Shown here piece after piece: positions 8,503 through 11,159 of a DNA stretch of 11,159 nt; within the stretch, counting starts at the first letter, position 1, and each line of letters opens with the position of its first letter. The translations under genes were made by a program, and so were the position numbers. The notes under the pieces were generated by a model. It searched no databases, was not told the DNA's origin, and saw only the letters and a program-made list of their open reading frames with translations. This DNA is from Candidatus Portnoybacteria bacterium CG02_land_8_20_14_3_00_45_8 (GTDB lineage: Bacteria > Patescibacteriota > Minisyncoccia > Portnoybacterales > GWB1-42-6): positions 5,902-17,060 of the forward strand of contig PEUE01000037.1 of assembly GCA_002780785.1 (NCBI GenBank), read 5' to 3'.

Positions 8503-8524
8503 GCCGTCAGGAAAGACGGCTTTT
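8503..8524 (+). terminator. Candidate rightward terminator overlapping the 3' end of the minus-strand gene
   Basis: GCCGTC (8503-8508) and GACGGC (8515-8520) pair around AGGAAA and are followed by TTTTAAATTT on the plus strand. This would stop transcription from the AI-2E-like gene. It overlaps the last codons and stop of the convergent gene at 8507-9034, giving a compact pair of opposed terminators. Confidence 0.5.
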
Positions 8525-9034
8525 AAATTTAGCCGCTCGCCTTGAGAAGTAATTAGTTTTTCCCGTTTGCCAAAATAAAAAAAGCAGAGCCGAAAAAAAC
8601 ACGGAGCCCTCGCCGATTATTTTCCAAAAAAGGAAATTAGGTCTTTCCAAGAAATGGAAATGGTTGTGAAAAAGATAAAAATGGTATAAAAAAGTTGAAT
8701 TCCAGCCCAGCGCCGTCTGCAGCAAAAAGTGAAGAAAGATAAGGCCATCGGGCAGCAAAGCGCAGAGAGCGCCGAAAAAAACAAAACGGAAGCGGTTGGA
8801 GGACTTAAACAGCCAGTAAATTATGGCGGCGCCGATAATTATGTCAGCCAAGGATTTTAAAGTGGTCATCAGGAAAGTGTAATTGGAAACGCCGGCCAAG
8901 CGCGAGGCATATTCCCAGTGGGGGAGGGCGTCAAGGCAAAAATGGGAGACCACCGCCAAAATAAAAATGGCCCAATAATTTTTTGTTTTTGAGCCGATAG
9001 CGGCGCCAACGAGCATGTGAGGAGTCAAGATCAC
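8507..9034 (-). CDS. Small multi-pass membrane protein with His/Asp motifs (possible YdjM/DUF457-like metal-dependent hydrolase)
   Basis: I do not firmly recognise this 175-residue protein. It begins TPHMLVGAAIG with His6, has SHFCLDALPHW with His31, Asp35 and His39, then ALLPDG with Asp96, and HNHFHF with His123, His125 and His127. This arrangement of His and Asp at the ends of hydrophobic helices resembles the YdjM-type 'membrane-bound metal-dependent hydrolase' group. About four hydrophobic segments are visible, near 20-36, 60-76, 83-105 and 136-155, and the C-terminus is basic. The start is GTG at 9034; ATG at codon 7 would remove the conserved-looking TPH, so I prefer GTG. It is the only minus-strand protein gene, convergent with the AI-2E-like gene and divergent from rsmI with 38 bp between starts. 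It has its own terminator at 8459-8482. The fold assignment is tentative; that it is a real membrane protein gene is likely. Confidence 0.75.
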   Translation of the reverse strand: MILTPHMLVGAAIGSKTKNYWAIFILAVVSHFCLDALPHWEYASRLAGVSNYTFLMTTLKSLADIIIGAAIIYWLFKSSNRFRFVFFGALCALLPDGLIFLHFLLQTALGWNSTFLYHFYLFHNHFHFLERPNFLFWKIIGEGSVFFSALLFLFWQTGKTNYFSRRAAKFKSRLS

Positions 9035-9037
9035 AAC

Positions 9038-9066
9038 TTTACACTTTTAACTTTAAACCTTAAACT
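9038..9066 (+). promoter_or_regulatory. Candidate rsmI promoter giving a leaderless mRNA
   Basis: TTTACA (9038-9043, 5/6) and TAAACT (9061-9066, 4/6) are 17 bases apart, ending 6 bases before the rsmI ATG. The predicted start would fall at or within a base or two of the ATG, so the message would be leaderless, which fits the absence of a good Shine-Dalgarno. The region is AT-rich, so a chance match is possible. Confidence 0.35.
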
Positions 9067-9072
9067 GAAGCC

Positions 9073-9759
9073 ATGGGCATATTATACATTATCGCGACCC
9101 CGATTGGCAATTTGAGCGATATTACTGCGAGAGCGCTAGAAATATTAAAAGAGGTGGATTTAGTAGTTTGCGAAGATACGCGCCAGACGATTAAATTATT
9201 AAACCACTACCAGATTAAAAAACCTCTAGTTAGCTATTTTCAGCACAGCAAATTGTCTAAAATTGAGTATATTGCCGAGCAATTGCGGCGTGGTAAAAAC
9301 GCGGCCTTAGTGACGGATGCGGGCACGCCGGGGATTTCGGATCCGGGCGGGATGCTAGTGAACAAGTTAACAGGTGAACAAGCAAATAAGGAAAAAATAA
9401 GAATTGTGCCCATTCCCGGGCCCTGCGCCGCGGTTGCCGCCTTGAGCGTTTCCGGTTTTCCGACCGATAAGTTCCTTTTTATGGGTTTTCCGCCGCATAA
9501 AAAAGGCCGCGAAAAGTATTTTAAGGAAATTGCCGCGGCCCGGCGCACAATTGTCTTTTATGAATCAACGCATCGGATATTAAAGGCGCTGGAGCAATTG
9601 GCCGCGCTGATTCCTCAGCGTCAGATTGTCGTGGCACGCGAAATTACTAAAATGTTTGAAACAATTTATCGGGGAACAGCGAAGCAGATTTTAGAAATAT
9701 TAAATAGCGACAAGAATAATTTAAAAGGGGAGTTTGTGGTTGTCGTCAATAAAATATGA
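9073..9759 (+). CDS. rsmI: 16S rRNA (cytidine-1402-2'-O)-methyltransferase
   Basis: RsmI uses S-adenosylmethionine to methylate the ribose of C1402 in the decoding centre of 16S rRNA. It belongs to the tetrapyrrole methylase fold. Signatures are YIIATPIGNLSDIT (5-18), VVCEDTRQT (31-39), LVTDAGTPGISDPG (79-92), PIPGPCAAVAALSVSGFP (113-130), GFPPHKKGR (138-146), VFYESTHRI (161-169, with Thr where Pro is usual) and VAREITKMFETIYRG (187-201). At 228 residues it lacks the C-terminal extension of about 55 residues found in the E. coli enzyme (286), a shortening common in small genomes; the catalytic domain itself is complete through GEFVVVVNK. Its TGA overlaps the metG start (ATGA), so the two are translationally coupled. 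rsmI and metG are also close neighbours in Bacillus. Confidence 0.96.
   Translation: MGILYIIATPIGNLSDITARALEILKEVDLVVCEDTRQTIKLLNHYQIKKPLVSYFQHSKLSKIEYIAEQLRRGKNAALVTDAGTPGISDPGGMLVNKLTGEQANKEKIRIVPIPGPCAAVAALSVSGFPTDKFLFMGFPPHKKGREKYFKEIAAARRTIVFYESTHRILKALEQLAALIPQRQIVVAREITKMFETIYRGTAKQILEILNSDKNNLKGEFVVVVNKI
9081..9110 (-). promoter_or_regulatory. Candidate promoter of the minus-strand membrane protein gene, inside rsmI
   Basis: On the minus strand TTGCCA (plus 9105-9110, 5/6) and TATAAT (plus 9081-9086, 6/6) are 18 bases apart. The predicted start near 9074 gives a leader of about 40 nt before the GTG at 9034. The promoter lies within the first codons of rsmI, face to face with the candidate rsmI promoter. 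The -10 codes for rsmI residues, so it could be chance. Confidence 0.42.
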
Positions 9760-11159
9760 ATAAATTTTATATCACCACGCCAATCTATTATGTTAACGAC
9801 CGGCCGCATATCGGCCATGCCTATACCACGGTGGCGGCTGATATTTTGGCGCGTTGGCATAAAAAGCAAGGTGAGTCAGTTTTTTTTCTGACCGGCACGG
9901 ATGAACATGGGGCAAAAGTGGCGGAAGCGGCGCAGAAAGCCGGTCAGTCGCCGAAGGATTTTTGTGATGTTAAGGCGCAGGATTTTAAAAAGGCCTGGGA
10001 GCTGCTAAGTGTAAAATACGACAATTTTATTCGTACAACTGACCCAGCGCACGAGGTTGCAACGCAGCAAGCACTGCAAACAATGTTTGATAAAGGGTTT
10101 ATTTATAAGGGGGACTACGAGGGACTTTATTGTCAGGGGTGCGAGCAGTATTTGACGCCCGATGATTTAGTTGACGGCAAATGCCCGGATCATCGAACCG
10201 AGCCGCAATTAATAAAAGAGGATAGTTATTTTTTTAAACTATCACATTTTGAGAAAGAGCTGGAAAAAAGAATTTTGGGCGACGAGTTAAAAATTGAACC
10301 CAAAGAGCGCAAAAACGAGGTTTTAAGTTTCATCCGCAGCGGACTGAAAGACATTTCTATTTCGCGTAAAAATGTAAAATGGGGCGTCCCCTTGCCTTTT
10401 GACAAAGACCACACGACTTATGTTTGGGTGGATGCCTTTTTAAACTATTTAACGGGCTTGGGTTGGCAAGGTAGCGGTGTTGGTGATTTAAAATATTGGC
10501 CGCCGGACATTCAGTTAATGGCTAAAGATATTTTACGGGTGCATTCAACAATTTGGACAGGAATGCTTTTAGCTCTAGACATTCCATTGCCCAAAAGAAT
10601 GTTCGTTCATGGCTTTTTTACGTTTAACGGACAAAAAATGTCCAAGTCATTGGGAAATGTGATTTGGCCGGAACAATTAGTGGAGAAATACGGCGCGGAC
10701 GCCAGCCGCTATTTGTTATTGTCATCCACCTCTCTTGGCCATGACGGCGATATTTCCTGGGATAAAATGACGGAAAAATATAACGCGGACTTAGCTAATG
10801 GCTTGGGCAATTTAGTCAGCCGGGTTTTTAATATTATTGAGAAAAACTTTGATGGTAAAGTTAAAGCGCAGGCGGCGAATATTGATATTGTTAAAGAAAT
10901 GGAAGAGTTTAGATTATCTGATGCGTTGGAAAAAATCAAAGCAAAAATTGACTGGGCCAATAAAAAAATTGATGAAACGAAAATTTGGGACTTGGTAAAA
11001 AGCGACAAGGCGCAGGCGGCCGAAGTGCTGGGCGAATTATTGGGCGTTATCATCGCGGCGGGGGAGTGTTTGCAGAGCTTTATGCCCCAGACGGCGGCCA
11101 AGATTTTGGCGGCGGCTAAAGCGGAAAAAATTATCAAGGGCGAGGGAATATTCCCAAGA
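9756..11159 (+). CDS. metG: Methionyl-tRNA synthetase (3' end cut by the window edge)
   Basis: It charges elongator and initiator tRNA-Met. The frame starts at the ATG within ATGA at the rsmI stop and stays open for 468 codons to the edge. The class I motifs are intact: PHIGH with HIGH at 18-21 and KMSKS at 294-298. DEHG follows the first strands. A single zinc knuckle, C126-x2-C129 and C143-x2-His146, matches the Thermus-type one-knuckle enzyme. YVWVDAFLNYLTGLG and HGFFTFNGQKMSKSLGNVI are typical core segments. The helical anticodon domain fills about 350-460, and the visible end GEGIFPR matches the family's closing LFPRI segment, so only a few residues of the core enzyme are missing. A C-terminal tRNA-binding (EMAP) domain further on cannot be excluded. 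Many bacteria carry a TatD nuclease gene next; that would be beyond the window. Confidence 0.96.
   Translation, partial: MNKFYITTPIYYVNDRPHIGHAYTTVAADILARWHKKQGESVFFLTGTDEHGAKVAEAAQKAGQSPKDFCDVKAQDFKKAWELLSVKYDNFIRTTDPAHEVATQQALQTMFDKGFIYKGDYEGLYCQGCEQYLTPDDLVDGKCPDHRTEPQLIKEDSYFFKLSHFEKELEKRILGDELKIEPKERKNEVLSFIRSGLKDISISRKNVKWGVPLPFDKDHTTYVWVDAFLNYLTGLGWQGSGVGDLKYWPPDIQLMAKDILRVHSTIWTGMLLALDIPLPKRMFVHGFFTFNGQKMSKSLGNVIWPEQLVEKYGADASRYLLLSSTSLGHDGDISWDKMTEKYNADLANGLGNLVSRVFNIIEKNFDGKVKAQAANIDIVKEMEEFRLSDALEKIKAKIDWANKKIDETKIWDLVKSDKAQAAEVLGELLGVIIAAGECLQSFMPQTAAKILAAAKAEKIIKGEGIFPR

Noticed and set aside
10709..11137. 142-codon minus-strand frame opposite metG
   Set aside because: Composition is the reverse shadow of a Lys/Ala-rich anticodon domain; metG is open and carries all motifs across it.

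Overview
This window looks like a stretch of ordinary chromosome from a Patescibacteria (Candidate Phyla Radiation) bacterium, probably Parcubacteria-like. The evidence is indirect. Genes are tightly packed, often overlapping by a few bases. Most lack a strong Shine-Dalgarno sequence. Several proteins are short versions of their families: a cut-down MurF-like protein, an RsmI without its C-terminal extension, and a single-chain dimeric-type glycyl-tRNA synthetase. UGA is used as a stop (aminotransferase, rsmI), so the code is standard rather than the UGA=Gly code of Gracilibacteria/Absconditabacteria. I cannot name a genus.

Layout. 3-2844 (+): the 3' two thirds of a class I aminotransferase, a degenerate MurF-like protein, and tgt (tRNA-guanine transglycosylase), which overlaps its upstream neighbour by 8 bp and carries an in-frame insertion of about 55 codons. 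2854-2920: a palindromic repeat whose right arm sits where the ribosome binding site of yraN (2932-3339) should be. 3340-3732: about 390 bp without a protein gene, containing two long perfect stem-loops, a consensus sigma-70 promoter pointing left, and a weaker promoter pointing right toward glyS that uses the same -35 bases. I read this as a probable unidentified structured RNA on the minus strand, divergent from glyS. 3733-8430 (+): glyS, a small dispersed-type repeat, a NIF3-family protein, an M16 zinc peptidase and an AI-2E-family membrane protein. 8431-8525: back-to-back terminator hairpins. 8507-9034 (-): a small multi-pass membrane protein with His/Asp motifs. 9038-11159 (+): rsmI and metG, overlapping by 4 bp; metG runs off the right edge just before its expected end.

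How the genes fit together. Most are translation housekeeping: glyS and metG charge tRNAs, tgt modifies the wobble base of tRNA, and rsmI methylates 16S rRNA. The rest are peptide or envelope functions (M16 peptidase, AI-2E-like exporter, MurF-like protein, small membrane protein) and poorly understood conserved proteins (NIF3, YraN). I see no defence system, prophage, transposase, CRISPR array, tRNA or rRNA gene.

The most interesting items are not new protein systems. They are the palindromic insertion inside tgt that is read through in frame, like the Rickettsia palindromic elements; the divergent promoter pair with a shared -35 and its unidentified RNA; the MurF-like protein that has lost its ATP-binding and other catalytic residues; and two other repeat elements placed at gene starts.
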